Source: Pirellula sp.
GTDB lineage: Bacteria > Planctomycetota > Planctomycetia > Pirellulales > PNKZ01
Assembly: GCA_013822735.1 (NCBI GenBank)
Contig: PNKZ01000010.1
Span: 143,012-207,011, forward strand
Length of the DNA stretch: 64,000 nucleotides
Direction: 5' to 3'
The notes below the pieces were generated by a model. It did not search any database. It saw nothing but the letters and a program-made list of their open reading frames with translations, and was not told where the DNA came from. The translations under genes and the position numbers were made by a program. Below, one piece after another: positions 43,091 through 52,789 of the stretch (position 1 is its first letter; the number at the start of each line of letters is the position of its first letter).

Positions 43091-43858
43091 ATGCTTCTTG
43101 AACCGCATCGTCTTCGCCTACCGGAATTCATCTCGCGCGTCGAGTATGCGCGCACGCTCGACTCGACGAACGATGCGGCCCGACGATTGGCGACGGAGTT
43201 ACCGCGAGGCACGGCGATGCTTGTCGTCGCCGAAGAACAGACGGCCGGGCGAGGGCGCGGGACCAACAAGTGGTGGACCGGCTCGGGCAGTTTGGCTTTT
43301 AGCGTACTTTTTGAACCCGGGCGCTACGGTATCGAACCTCGCTACACGGGCATGGTTCCGCTGGCGGCGGCGCTCGGCATCGTCGATGTCGTCACGCGCC
43401 GGCTCGGCAGTCCGGCCGTCGGCATCCATTGGCCGAACGACGTTTTCATCGGGCCGCGCAAGCTGGCCGGCATCCTGGTGGAAGCCTTGAGCGACGGACG
43501 ACAGATCGTCGGCATCGGGCTCAACGTCAACAACTCCGTCGCGGCCGCGCCGCCGGAAGTTTCGCAGATCGTCGCCTCGCTTACCGATGAACTGGGCGAG
43601 TTGCTGGATCGCACCGACTTGCTCGCCGAGTTGCTCGAAGCGATCGACGTGTACTTGGCAGCGCTCGGCGACGAGCACGAGCGTGTGGCGGCCGAAGCTG
43701 ACGAGGTTTGCCTGCAGAAGGGCCGGGCCCTGACGGTACAAGCCGGCGACGAAAATACGACCGGCCTCTGCGCGGGCATCGCCGAGGACGGAGGACTGCT
43801 CCTCGAAACGCCCGCGGGCACGCGCACGATCTACTCCGGCATCGTGCTGAAGACATGA
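43091..43858 (+). CDS. birA: Biotin--[acetyl-CoA-carboxylase] ligase
   Basis: 255 residues from ATG 43091. Motifs are LDSTNDAARRLA, EEQTAGRGRGTNKWWTGSG (biotin and AMP loop), HWPNDVFIGPRKLAGILVE and GIGLNVNN. There is no N-terminal helix-turn-helix, so it is the ligase-only type and should not act as a biotin-operon repressor. It biotinylates the carboxylase carrier protein in the cytoplasm. The neighbouring pyruvate dehydrogenase uses lipoyl, not biotin, so the adjacency is probably chance. It converges on aceF. Confidence 0.93.
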   Translation: MLLEPHRLRLPEFISRVEYARTLDSTNDAARRLATELPRGTAMLVVAEEQTAGRGRGTNKWWTGSGSLAFSVLFEPGRYGIEPRYTGMVPLAAALGIVDVVTRRLGSPAVGIHWPNDVFIGPRKLAGILVEALSDGRQIVGIGLNVNNSVAAAPPEVSQIVASLTDELGELLDRTDLLAELLEAIDVYLAALGDEHERVAAEADEVCLQKGRALTVQAGDENTTGLCAGIAEDGGLLLETPAGTRTIYSGIVLKT

Positions 43859-43928
43859 CTTCGGAGCAACCGGCCGACTGATGTCGGGCCGCTCGCTTTA
43901 GAGAGCACACTTCGCTCTGCAGACATTG

Positions 43929-45272
43929 CTACGAGGCCAACAGCAGTCGGCCCGGTACTTGGAGATAGTTTTTCACTTCGTTGAGGAAGCGAGCCGCGGT
44001 GGCGCCGTCGATCAGGCGGTGATCGTACGACAGGCTGAGCGGCATCATTAAACGCACTTCAATCTTGTCGTTGACGACGACAGGCATGTACCGCGAGCGT
44101 CCGAGCAACAAGATTGCCACTTCGGGCAGGCTGATGATCGGCGTTGAGTACGTGCCGCCGATAGCGCCAAGATTGCTAATGGTGAACGTCGCGCCCGTGT
44201 AGTCGGCTAAGCCGAGTTGGTTGTTCTTGGCACGATCGGCAATTTCGCCGACGGCGGCCGAAATGCCGGGAATCGACATTTGATCGACGTCGCGAATGAC
44301 CGGCACCACGAGACCGCGTTCGGTATCGACGGCGCAACCGAGGTTCACGTAATCCTTGTAGATGATCTCTTCCTTCTCGAGATCAAGCGAAGCATTGAGC
44401 GCCGGATGTTGGCGAAGCGACATCGCAACGGCCTTCATTACGAACGGCAGCATCGTGAGCTTGACGTCGCCCGAGGCCGCGCCTGACATGCTTCCCTTGC
44501 GCATCCGCTCAAGTTCCGTGATGTCGGCGTCATCAAAGTTGGTGAGTTGCGGAATCGTGAGAGAACGGGTCATGCTGCCGACGATCGTCTTGCGAACACG
44601 CGTCATCGGCTGCACACGAACCGGGCCGAACTTGTCTTGGCCGGGCGTTCCCTCGACGGCGCCTCCCTTAGTGGGCTTGCCGCTTGCGGCGGCTTTTGGC
44701 GCGGGTGCGGAGGTGCTCTTGCGCACGGCGGCGACGATGTCGTCGCGAGTGATGCGACCGCCGGGGCCGGAACCCGTCACGCGCCGTAAATCAACGCCCA
44801 ATTCACGGGCCAAGCGACGCGTCGCCGGTCCCGCAGGAGCGGCGAGTTCGGATGACTCTTCAGATTCCGCAACGGGCGGAGCAGCAGGCTTTGGCGGCGC
44901 AGCAGGTTCGGCAGCCTTTGCTACAGGTGCAGGTTGAGGAGCAGGAGCGGCCGGCTTAGGCGCCGCCGCGGCGGGTTTCACGGGCTCGGCCTTGGGCGGT
45001 GCGGCGGCGGGCTTCGCAGCCGCAGGAGCGCCGGCCCCCGCTTCGATCGTGGCAATCGTTTCGCCGACCTTCAGCGTCTTACCGGCCGTTGCGAACAACT
45101 TCGAAATCTTCCCGGCGTGCGGGCAGGGAATTTCCACCGTCGCTTTACCCGTCTCCACTTCGATCAGCGGCGTATTCGCCGAGATCGTGTCCCCTTCCTT
45201 CACCAGCACGTTCACGACGTCGCCGGAGTCGATATTTTCGCCGAGGTTGGGAAGCTTAAAGTCTATGGCCAT
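43929..45272 (-). CDS. aceF: Pyruvate dehydrogenase E2, dihydrolipoamide acetyltransferase
   Basis: 447 residues. A single lipoyl domain opens the protein with Lys in VETGKATVEIP (about residue 43). A long Ala/Pro linker (about 85-140) follows, then a peripheral-subunit-binding domain (ATRRLARELGVDLRRVTGSG). The catalytic acyltransferase core ends with SYDHRLIDGATAARF, giving the active-site His and Asp. It transfers the acetyl group from E1 to CoA. It is the last gene of lpd-aceE-aceF on the minus strand, 101 bases behind aceE. CCTCCTCCT, not a normal ribosome site, precedes its start. Confidence 0.94.
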   Translation of the reverse strand: MAIDFKLPNLGENIDSGDVVNVLVKEGDTISANTPLIEVETGKATVEIPCPHAGKISKLFATAGKTLKVGETIATIEAGAGAPAAAKPAAAPPKAEPVKPAAAAPKPAAPAPQPAPVAKAAEPAAPPKPAAPPVAESEESSELAAPAGPATRRLARELGVDLRRVTGSGPGGRITRDDIVAAVRKSTSAPAPKAAASGKPTKGGAVEGTPGQDKFGPVRVQPMTRVRKTIVGSMTRSLTIPQLTNFDDADITELERMRKGSMSGAASGDVKLTMLPFVMKAVAMSLRQHPALNASLDLEKEEIIYKDYVNLGCAVDTERGLVVPVIRDVDQMSIPGISAAVGEIADRAKNNQLGLADYTGATFTISNLGAIGGTYSTPIISLPEVAILLLGRSRYMPVVVNDKIEVRLMMPLSLSYDHRLIDGATAARFLNEVKNYLQVPGRLLLAS

Positions 45273-45373
45273 AGGAGGAGGTTGTGAGTCTTAAATGGTG
45301 AGTTATGAGGGGGCGATGCAGAGCTTGAATACGTGATTCACAACTCTGAACTCATTGTTTCGTGGAAGCCGGA

Positions 45374-48061
45374 CTATGCCGAAACCGGGTTTGCCTTTTC
45401 GGCGTCGATGCCGAGGTCTTTGATCACTTGCGGAAGCTTGGCCTTGTCGAACTTGCCTTGTTTGGCGAGTTGCGTGAGGGCGGCGAGCGTGGTGCATTCG
45501 GCGTCGACCTCGAAATGGCGACGGAGCCGCGCGCGACGATCGCTCCGGCCGACGCCGTCGCAACCGAGCACGTAGTAGTCGCCCGGCACCCAAGGCTCGA
45601 TCTGCTGGCCGACGAGGCGAACGTTGTCGCTCGTCGAGATGAACGGGCCGGTTTCGTCGGCGAGTAAGGTCTCAATATACGACTTCCGCGGCGTCTCACC
45701 GGGATGCAGCAAGTTCCAATGCTCGCAGTCGTTGGCTTCGGTCCAGAGCGTCTTGTAGCTGGTCACGCTGTAGACGTTGCTGGAGACGCCGTACTTCTCG
45801 GCCAAGATCGTCTGAGCGCCGAGCGCACAACGGAGAATCGCCCCGCTGCCGAACAAGACAACCTTCGGCGAGCCGGAGCCGGCATCCACCGTGGAGACCT
45901 TGTACATCCCCTTGATGATTCCTTCTTCAACGCCGGCGGGCATGGCCGGCATCTTGTAGTTCTCGTTGTGGAGCGTGATGTAGTACATCACCTCTTGGTC
46001 GCGCTCGTACATTTCGCGCATGCCGTCGAGGACGATCGTCGCGATTTCGTAAGCGTAGGCCGGATCGTAGCAGCGAATGCCGGGAAAGGCCGACGCGATG
46101 AGGTGGCTGTGACCGTCTTGGTGCTGCAGGCCTTCGCCGTTGAGCGTGGTGCGTCCGGCGGTGCCTCCCATGAGGAAGCCCTTGCACTTCATGTCTTGCG
46201 CCAGCCAGATCGAATCGCCGATCCGCTGGAAGCCGAACATCGAGTAGTAGATGAAGAACGGAATCATGTTAATTCCGTGCGTCACATACGACGAGCCCGC
46301 CGCGATAAACGACGCCATCGAGCCGGCTTCGGTGATGCCTTCTTCGAGGATCTGGCCGTCTTTGGCTTCCTTGTAGTAGAGGAAGTTGTCGCTATCGACC
46401 GGTTCGTAGAGTTGGCCGGCGTGGGCGTAGATGCCGCACTGCGAGAAGAGCGGGTCCATGCCGAACGTGCGCGACTCGTCGGGTACGATCGGCACGATGT
46501 ACTTGCCGATGTTCTTGTCTTTCAAGAGCCGAGCAAACTGCTTGACGAAGGCCATCGTCGTCGAGACTTCGCGCTCGTCGCTCGAAGTGAACGAGTCGGC
46601 GAAGTTCGAATTCGGCGGAATGATCGACCGCGGACGTTCCTTTGAGCGAATCGGCACCGGGCCGCCGAGGGCTTCGCGACGCTCGCGGAGATACTTCATC
46701 TCCGGGCTATCTTCGGCCGGCTTATAGAATGGCGCTTTGACGACGTCTTCGTCGGAGATCGGAATGCCGAACCGCGAGCGGAATTGAATCAGTTCGTTTT
46801 CGTTGACCTTCTTTTGATTGTGCGCAACGTTGCGACCTTCGCCTGCCTCGCCAAGGCCGTAGCCCTTGATTGTTTTGGCAAGGATCACGGTCGGCTTGCC
46901 GTTCTTGTTTTCCGCGGCCCACTTGTAAGCGGCGTAAACCTTCTCCGGATCGTGGCCGCCGCGACGGAGGCAGTTGAGCTTTTCATCGCTCATATGCGAC
47001 ACCAACTCAAGCAACTCCGGGCTCTTGCCGAAGAAATGCTCCCGCACGTAAGCGCCGCCGCTGACGACGTACTTCTGGTACTCTCCGTCGACGACTTCAC
47101 CCATCCGTTCCACAAGTGCGCCGGAGTGATCCTTCTCAAGCAACGCGTCCCAGTCGTCGCCCCAAATCACTTTAATCACGTTCCAGCCGGCGCCGCGAAA
47201 AGCTCCTTCGAGTTCCTGGATGATCTTCCCATTGCCGCGCACCGGGCCGTCGAGCCGCTGTAGGTTGCAGTTGATCACGAAGATCAAATTGTCGAGCTTC
47301 TCGCGGGAAGCGAGCGTGATAGCGCCGAGCGACTCGGGCTCATCGCATTCGCCGTCGCCAAGGAAGGCCCAAACTTTTTGGTTCGACGTGTCCTTGAGAC
47401 CACGGTCGGACAGGTATTTGTTGAAGCGCGCTTGGTAGATCGAATTGATCGGGCCGAGACCCATCGACACCGTGGGGAATTCCCAAAACTCGGGCATCAA
47501 CCACGGATGCGGATAGCTGCTGAGACCGCCGCCCGGTGCGAGTTCGTGCCGGAAGTTGACAAGTTGCTCTTCAGTGAGCCGGCCTTCGAGGAAGGCGCGC
47601 GAGTACATGCCGGGCGATGCGTGCCCTTGGAAGTAGACTTGGTCGCCGTCGTAGCCGTCGCCCTTGCCGCGGAAGAAGTGGTTGTAGCCGACTTCGTAAA
47701 GCGTGGCCGAGGACGCGAAGGTGCTGATGTGACCGCCGGGGCCGTCGGCACCGGTCTTGTTGGCCCGCACGACCATCGCCATCGCGTTCCAACGGATGAT
47801 GCTTTTGATGCGACGCTCGATCTCGCGATTGCCGGGAAACACCGGCTGCTTGTCGGGCGGAATGGTATTGATGTAGGGGGTCGTCGCGGAAAATGGTAAT
47901 TCGACGCCGTGTCGATGCGCGGCAATCGCGAGCTTCGCCATGAGGTACGCGACGCGTTCCGGTCCCTTGTTCTCCAAGGCATACTGGAGCGACTCCAGCC
48001 ATTCGGCGGTTTCCGATGGATCGGAATCGCCGCCGACCTGCGTGTCTTCAACCTGCGACAT
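45374..48061 (-). CDS. aceE: Pyruvate dehydrogenase E1 (homodimeric type)
   Basis: 895 residues from ATG 48061 (ribosome site GGGAG), the normal length for single-chain AceE. The thiamine diphosphate motif GDGECDEPESLG is present and a C-terminal GDYYVLGCDGVGRSDRR closes the chain. GHSHLIASAFPGIRCYDPAY belongs to the central transketolase-like part. It decarboxylates pyruvate and passes acetyl groups to the lipoyl domain of AceF, in the cytoplasm. It lies in the middle of the operon after lpd with a 170-base gap. Confidence 0.95.
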   Translation of the reverse strand: MSQVEDTQVGGDSDPSETAEWLESLQYALENKGPERVAYLMAKLAIAAHRHGVELPFSATTPYINTIPPDKQPVFPGNREIERRIKSIIRWNAMAMVVRANKTGADGPGGHISTFASSATLYEVGYNHFFRGKGDGYDGDQVYFQGHASPGMYSRAFLEGRLTEEQLVNFRHELAPGGGLSSYPHPWLMPEFWEFPTVSMGLGPINSIYQARFNKYLSDRGLKDTSNQKVWAFLGDGECDEPESLGAITLASREKLDNLIFVINCNLQRLDGPVRGNGKIIQELEGAFRGAGWNVIKVIWGDDWDALLEKDHSGALVERMGEVVDGEYQKYVVSGGAYVREHFFGKSPELLELVSHMSDEKLNCLRRGGHDPEKVYAAYKWAAENKNGKPTVILAKTIKGYGLGEAGEGRNVAHNQKKVNENELIQFRSRFGIPISDEDVVKAPFYKPAEDSPEMKYLRERREALGGPVPIRSKERPRSIIPPNSNFADSFTSSDEREVSTTMAFVKQFARLLKDKNIGKYIVPIVPDESRTFGMDPLFSQCGIYAHAGQLYEPVDSDNFLYYKEAKDGQILEEGITEAGSMASFIAAGSSYVTHGINMIPFFIYYSMFGFQRIGDSIWLAQDMKCKGFLMGGTAGRTTLNGEGLQHQDGHSHLIASAFPGIRCYDPAYAYEIATIVLDGMREMYERDQEVMYYITLHNENYKMPAMPAGVEEGIIKGMYKVSTVDAGSGSPKVVLFGSGAILRCALGAQTILAEKYGVSSNVYSVTSYKTLWTEANDCEHWNLLHPGETPRKSYIETLLADETGPFISTSDNVRLVGQQIEPWVPGDYYVLGCDGVGRSDRRARLRRHFEVDAECTTLAALTQLAKQGKFDKAKLPQVIKDLGIDAEKANPVSA

Positions 48062-48231
48062 CACCACACTCCCGCTAAGTACTTCGCTCTCAAGCAGATG
48101 CTCCCGGTCGAACAACCGGAGCATGCGACGTCATTATTCTCCGCCGGCAGTCGGGCGTAAAGGCCCAACTCCCGGATGCCAAGGCATTTACGTCGATTTT
48201 ACGGCCTCGGAAAAGACCGCTTACAAACGTT

Positions 48232-49668
48232 TTAGCTTCCGTGGCGATCGCGCCGCGGCTTATATATTTCCGTGGCCGTGCCGTGAAAGGTTTCCGCGGC
48301 AAAGGCGACGGTTTCGCTCAACGTCGGATGCGGATGGATCGAACGTGCGATGTCGTCGACCGTGGCCCCCATTTCAATCGCCAAGACCGCTTCGCTGATC
48401 AGATCGCCGGCGTTGGTCCCGACAATTCCCACTCCCAATACGCGCTCCGTCTCCGGATCGACGATGACCTTCGTCATACCTTCGGTGCGTCCAAGGGCCT
48501 GCGCTTTGCCGCTGGCCGCCCAGGGATAACGAGCGATCTCGACCTCGCGTCCTTCCTTCGCCGCCTGATCTTCGGTGAGACCGGCCCAAGCGACTTCCGG
48601 ATCGGTGAATACGACCGCCGGGATGCAGACCGCGTCGAATAACGCGGACTCGTCGCCGCTGATCACTTCCGCAGCGGTGCGCCCTTCGTGCGAAGCCTTG
48701 TGGGCGAGCATCGGTTCGCCCGCCACATCGCCAATGGCGAAAATATGCGGATCGGCCGTGCGTTGTTGCTTATCACATTTCACGAAGCCCTTGGCATCGA
48801 TCTCCACCTTGGTCTTTTCAAGACCGAGTCCTTGCGAGACCGGCTTGCGGCCGATCGAAACCAAGACGCGGCTGAACGACTCGGTGCGCTTCGCGCCGTC
48901 GGCAGCTTCAAACGTCACGTCGACGTGCGTCTCCTTGTTCACCATGCCGGCGACTTTGGTGTTTAAGTGAATGCCGGCAAACTGCTTTTCGAGCCGTGAA
49001 ACAAGCGGTTTTGCGAGGTCGCGGTCGGCGCCCATCAGCAGACCGGGGAGCAATTCCACGACGCTCACTTTCGAGCCGAGGCCCGCGTAGACCGAGCCCA
49101 TTTCGAGGCCGATATAGCCGCCGCCGACGACCAAAAGCGTCTCAGGGACATCCTTCAGCTCGAGCGCGCCGGTCGAATCCATCACGCGGTCGGTGCCGAT
49201 GTCGAAGGCCGGAATCTTGGCCGGCACGCTCCCCGTAGCCAGAATGCAGTAGTCGAATGTGAGGGTATTGTCGGCGCCGGTTGCAATTTCGCCCCCTTCA
49301 AGGCGCAACGTTTTCGAGTTTTCAAATACTCCCTTCGCGTTGATCACGCGCACCTTACGCTGCTTGGCCAATTGCTTCAGGCCGCCGGTGAGAGTACTGA
49401 TCACCTTTTCCTTGCGAGCGCGCACGGCGTCGATGTTCACGGTCGGCTTGCCGAACTCGACTCCCCAACTCGCCATTTCGTGCGCTTCTTCAATTACCCG
49501 CGACACATGCAACAGAGCTTTGGACGGGATGCAGCCGCGCAACAGACAGGTCCCGCCGAGGCGGGTGTCGGCTTCGACGAGCGTGGTCTCCATTCCGAGA
49601 TCGGCCGCAAGAAACGCCGCCGCATATCCACCCGGCCCGCCGCCGAGAACGACCACATGACTGTGCAT
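48232..49668 (-). CDS. lpdA: Dihydrolipoamide dehydrogenase (E3)
   Basis: 478 residues. An FAD-binding GGGPGGYAAAFLAADLG motif is followed by the redox disulfide GGTCLLRGCIPSK. NAD binding follows with LVVGGGYIGLEMGSVYAGLG. The C-terminal HPHPTLSETVAFAAE contains the active-site His-Glu pair. It reoxidises dihydrolipoamide, passing electrons to NAD. It is transcribed before aceE and aceF, an order which makes sense for a dedicated pyruvate dehydrogenase operon. A 167-base gap separates its start from the LmbE-like gene that precedes it. Confidence 0.95.
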   Translation of the reverse strand: MHSHVVVLGGGPGGYAAAFLAADLGMETTLVEADTRLGGTCLLRGCIPSKALLHVSRVIEEAHEMASWGVEFGKPTVNIDAVRARKEKVISTLTGGLKQLAKQRKVRVINAKGVFENSKTLRLEGGEIATGADNTLTFDYCILATGSVPAKIPAFDIGTDRVMDSTGALELKDVPETLLVVGGGYIGLEMGSVYAGLGSKVSVVELLPGLLMGADRDLAKPLVSRLEKQFAGIHLNTKVAGMVNKETHVDVTFEAADGAKRTESFSRVLVSIGRKPVSQGLGLEKTKVEIDAKGFVKCDKQQRTADPHIFAIGDVAGEPMLAHKASHEGRTAAEVISGDESALFDAVCIPAVVFTDPEVAWAGLTEDQAAKEGREVEIARYPWAASGKAQALGRTEGMTKVIVDPETERVLGVGIVGTNAGDLISEAVLAIEMGATVDDIARSIHPHPTLSETVAFAAETFHGTATEIYKPRRDRHGS

Positions 49669-49835
49669 GAGTTACCTAAACGATGGCCAAGAACGAAATT
49701 GACCGGACTTACATCGACCGGACGGCCCATCATCTTAATCACTGGCGCGAACTATGGACCAGGGGGCGAACGCCGCCGACGCGAAGCTGCCGCAACCGCG
49801 CGATTGTCGGTATTAGGAGACTTAATACTAGCGGG

Positions 49836-50606
49836 CTATGCGACGCCGTGGACGCGCGAGCCAAGCGCTTTCGTTAACGGATCGGCATCGGCGGCGCAAA
49901 AGCCCAAATGCAAATGCTTGCGCCAACCTTCAGCATATTCGCAAAGCCCGCCGCTCAGTCGCCCCACTTCGCGCATGAGTTGTTGCATCGAGTGGAGATA
50001 CGAATCCATCCCTTGGCTTTGGTCGAGCCAAAGTTTCTGGCTCTTATGGGCCGCGAGCATCTCCGTCTTCAGGTCCATCTTCGTCCCCACGTCGACAAAG
50101 AGCTTCGGCAAGATCGGTCCGTAGAGCGGATTGCAATTGCCGTGCGGTTGCGCGTGGTACACGGTCACGTCTTCGAAGTAGGCGGGAGTTGCCGGATCGC
50201 ACGGATAGTTCGGCATGCAGCGCGCGAAGGCCGCAGTTGTAGCGAGGCGACACGTATTCGTATGGTCTTCCATGTAGTCGACCGGCGAATGCGTCAGCAC
50301 GATCTCCGGCCTCACTTCGCGCACAATCGAGGTGAGTCGGCGCAACGTCGGCCGATCGTACATCACCTCCATGTCGTCGGCGATGCTGTTGTGAAACGTG
50401 AACCCGGCGAGGCGGCAAGCGTGTTCGGCCTCTGCGCGACGCATCGCAATCAGTTCTTCGCGGCCGTAGACCGTGGAGCCGCAGCAACCGTTGGCGACGT
50501 TCATGTAGTGGACGTCATAGCCCGCGTCTTTCAGGAGCGAGAGCGTACCTGCCATCACGATTTCAATGTCGTCGGGATGCGCGGCAATGGCGAATACGGA
50601 AGGCAT
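49836..50606 (-). CDS. PIG-L/LmbE family deacetylase
   Basis: 256 residues. The zinc-binding AAHPDDIEIVMAG and HSPVDYMEDHTNT motifs are present. The remaining fold is the alpha/beta domain of de-N-acetylases. Substrate unknown: the spacing between motifs differs from the BshB1-like paralogue at 15475, so it is not a duplicate of the same function. It is cytoplasmic and lies 66 bases behind the kinase gene in the same direction, so the two may be co-transcribed. Confidence 0.85.
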   Translation of the reverse strand: MPSVFAIAAHPDDIEIVMAGTLSLLKDAGYDVHYMNVANGCCGSTVYGREELIAMRRAEAEHACRLAGFTFHNSIADDMEVMYDRPTLRRLTSIVREVRPEIVLTHSPVDYMEDHTNTCRLATTAAFARCMPNYPCDPATPAYFEDVTVYHAQPHGNCNPLYGPILPKLFVDVGTKMDLKTEMLAAHKSQKLWLDQSQGMDSYLHSMQQLMREVGRLSGGLCEYAEGWRKHLHLGFCAADADPLTKALGSRVHGVA

Positions 50607-50672
50607 GGCAGAGCAATATTTCGGGGTGAATCGGGAATCAAAAGATGAAGCGAAGCGGAGGGGCCAATACCT

Positions 50673-52073
50673 TTACCCAATGAGCAACCAAACGACGACC
50701 CCCACGACCGCGACAATCACCAATCCGCCGCCGCCGTAAATCAGGCGCTTGTCGAGCTTGCGCTTGGTAACATCGACGGGAGCCGCGGCCTTTGCCGACT
50801 TGACTCCGGCCGCCGCCTTCACTTTTGCTCCAACTTTGGCGTCGAGTTGCAGCGTGAAAGGTCCGGCCGCAGTTTCCGTCGAATCCGCCGAATCGGCGAC
50901 GACGATTCCTCCGAAGTCGGCAACCGTAACCTTTGCGGTGGAGGCCGATCTCGCCAGAGCGGCAGTCGGGAGATTCGTCAGGGACTGTTCTCCCACATCT
51001 TCCACCACCGCCATGACCTCTTCTTGACCGGCGGCAGGTGATTCTTTGCCCTCTACCTTATCCAAAGCCACGATGATTTCCGCCATCGTCTGAAAGCGAT
51101 CTTCGGGCTTCTTCGCGACCATTTTCTTGAAGACGTCTTCCAATCCGGCAGGCAGTTTCTTCGCGCCCTCTTTCGCGAGCGAGGGAATCGGCGAGCCGCG
51201 ATGCATCATGATGCGCTCCACGACCCCCTTGGCATCGTAAAGCTTCTTGCCCGTCAACAGAAACCAGAGCGTGCAACCGAGACTGTAGATATCGCAGCGC
51301 GCGTCGGCGCGTTTCGTATCGGCAGCCTGCTCGGGACTCATGTAGTCGATGGTTCCCATCACCTGCTGCGTGCCGGTGAGGGCATCGGCGGAATCTTCAA
51401 AGCGAACCAAACCCATATCTAGCAAGCGCACGACTCCGGCGTTGTCGTACAACAAATTGCCCGGCTTGATGTCGCGATGGACGACGCCTTTCTCGTGAGC
51501 AAACTGCAACGCCGAGGCCGCTTGTCGAATGCACGAAATCACCTTGTCGGGCGGCAACGGGCCTTTCGTCTTCACTACCGAAGACAAGTCCGCACCGTCG
51601 ACGAAGTCCATTACCAAATAGTGCTGGCCGTTCAGTTCGCCTGCGTCGAACGATTGCACAATGTTGGGATGCACCAATCTTCCGGCCGCTTCCACTTCGC
51701 GGCGAAACCGCTTGACGGCCGTTTCGTCTTTGGCCATCGCGGCCGACAGTACCTTGATGGCTACGGTCCGTCCCGACAACTTGTGCTTCGCCTTAAATAC
51801 GGCACCCGACGCTCCGACCCCCAACTGCGACTCCAGCACGTAATTGCCGAACGCCAGCGATTGCGACTTTCCTTGCAGTAAGACCTGCGCTTGATACTTG
51901 GAAATCTTGCGGTGTTCGACCAGGGCGTGGGCGAACTTCTCGGGATCGCGCGGCCGCTCGGCTGCGGGCAGGCTCGTGTACCAGGCTTTGAGTTCGTCGC
52001 CGGTGAGAAGTCCCGACGTGACGACGCTCTTGCCAAACTGTTCGAAAGTGACGGTCGCTGGTGCTGTAGACAT
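50673..52073 (-). CDS. Membrane-anchored Hanks-type serine/threonine kinase
   Basis: 466 residues from the ATG at 52073. A 75-residue N-terminal segment of planctomycete type precedes the kinase domain. That domain contains the glycine loop [10 protein letters not shown], Lys 107 in VAIK, the catalytic [10 protein letters not shown] with Asp 201, and LDMG (Asp 219) in place of DFG. A linker rich in Ala/Thr/Val then leads to one membrane helix at the very C-terminus ([19 protein letters not shown]). It should phosphorylate cytoplasmic substrates at the membrane. No sensor domain is visible outside. Confidence 0.9.
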   Translation of the reverse strand: MSTAPATVTFEQFGKSVVTSGLLTGDELKAWYTSLPAAERPRDPEKFAHALVEHRKISKYQAQVLLQGKSQSLAFGNYVLESQLGVGASGAVFKAKHKLSGRTVAIKVLSAAMAKDETAVKRFRREVEAAGRLVHPNIVQSFDAGELNGQHYLVMDFVDGADLSSVVKTKGPLPPDKVISCIRQAASALQFAHEKGVVHRDIKPGNLLYDNAGVVRLLDMGLVRFEDSADALTGTQQVMGTIDYMSPEQAADTKRADARCDIYSLGCTLWFLLTGKKLYDAKGVVERIMMHRGSPIPSLAKEGAKKLPAGLEDVFKKMVAKKPEDRFQTMAEIIVALDKVEGKESPAAGQEEVMAVVEDVGEQSLTNLPTAALARSASTAKVTVADFGGIVVADSADSTETAAGPFTLQLDAKVGAKVKAAAGVKSAKAAAPVDVTKRKLDKRLIYGGGGLVIVAVVGVVVWLLIG

Positions 52074-52231
52074 AGTGCTAACGATTGTAATCAGCCGACC
52101 GGCCAAAAACGACCGGATCGCTGCATCGATGCCCGATTCACGGCTCCTGGCAATGGGCGCGCAATTGCGGCACAATGGTCGACGCTTTCAAGCCCCCATT
52201 CACTCAAGCCAATCGCGACACGGGCTGTTTC

Positions 52232-52747
52232 ATGAATCTTCCCGATTTCATCCGCTCGATCCCCGACTTTCCCAAGCCTGGAATCTTGTTTCGGGATATC
52301 ACCCCGCTACTAGGCTCCCCGTCTGCATTTCGGGAAACCATTCGACTCCTTGCCGACCATTATCGTGAGCGCAAGATCGACGTCGTCGGAGCCGCGGAAG
52401 CGCGCGGCTTCATCTTCGCCGCCCCCTTGGCCATCGAACTGGGCGTAGGCTTTGTTCCATTTCGCAAGCCGGGCAAACTCCCGTTTGAAACGCACGCGTT
52501 TCACTACGAGCTGGAATACGGTACCGATTCACTGGAAGTTCACAAAGACGGCTTTGCCGCCGATCAAAACGTGCTGCTCGTCGACGACTTGCTGGCCACC
52601 GGCGGTACGATGGCCGCCTGCTGCCGACTCGTCGAGAATAGCGGCGCACGGGTCGCCGGATGTGCTTTCATCATCGAGCTCACGGGACTGGCAGGCCGAA
52701 AGCTCCTCGCACCGCATGACTCGTTTAGCCTATTGAAGTACGAATAG
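52232..52747 (+). CDS. apt: Adenine phosphoribosyltransferase
   Basis: 171 residues from ATG 52232, the usual Apt length. IPDFPKPGILFRDITPLL opens the protein, AAEARGFIFAAPLA follows, and the PRPP loop VLLVDDLLATGGTM is intact. It salvages adenine to AMP in the cytoplasm. It is divergent from the kinase gene. A palindrome separates it from the oxidoreductase gene downstream. Confidence 0.95.
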   Translation: MNLPDFIRSIPDFPKPGILFRDITPLLGSPSAFRETIRLLADHYRERKIDVVGAAEARGFIFAAPLAIELGVGFVPFRKPGKLPFETHAFHYELEYGTDSLEVHKDGFAADQNVLLVDDLLATGGTMAACCRLVENSGARVAGCAFIIELTGLAGRKLLAPHDSFSLLKYE

Positions 52748-52753
52748 ATTTTA

Positions 52754-52769
52754 CGGCGACCGGTCGCCG
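52754..52769. repeat. 16-bp palindrome between apt and the oxidoreductase gene
   Basis: CGGCGACCGGTCGCCG is a perfect palindrome 20 bases before the next start codon. It could be an operator or a chance feature. Confidence 0.45.
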
Positions 52770-52789
52770 GTTATCTAGGAAGTGACGAC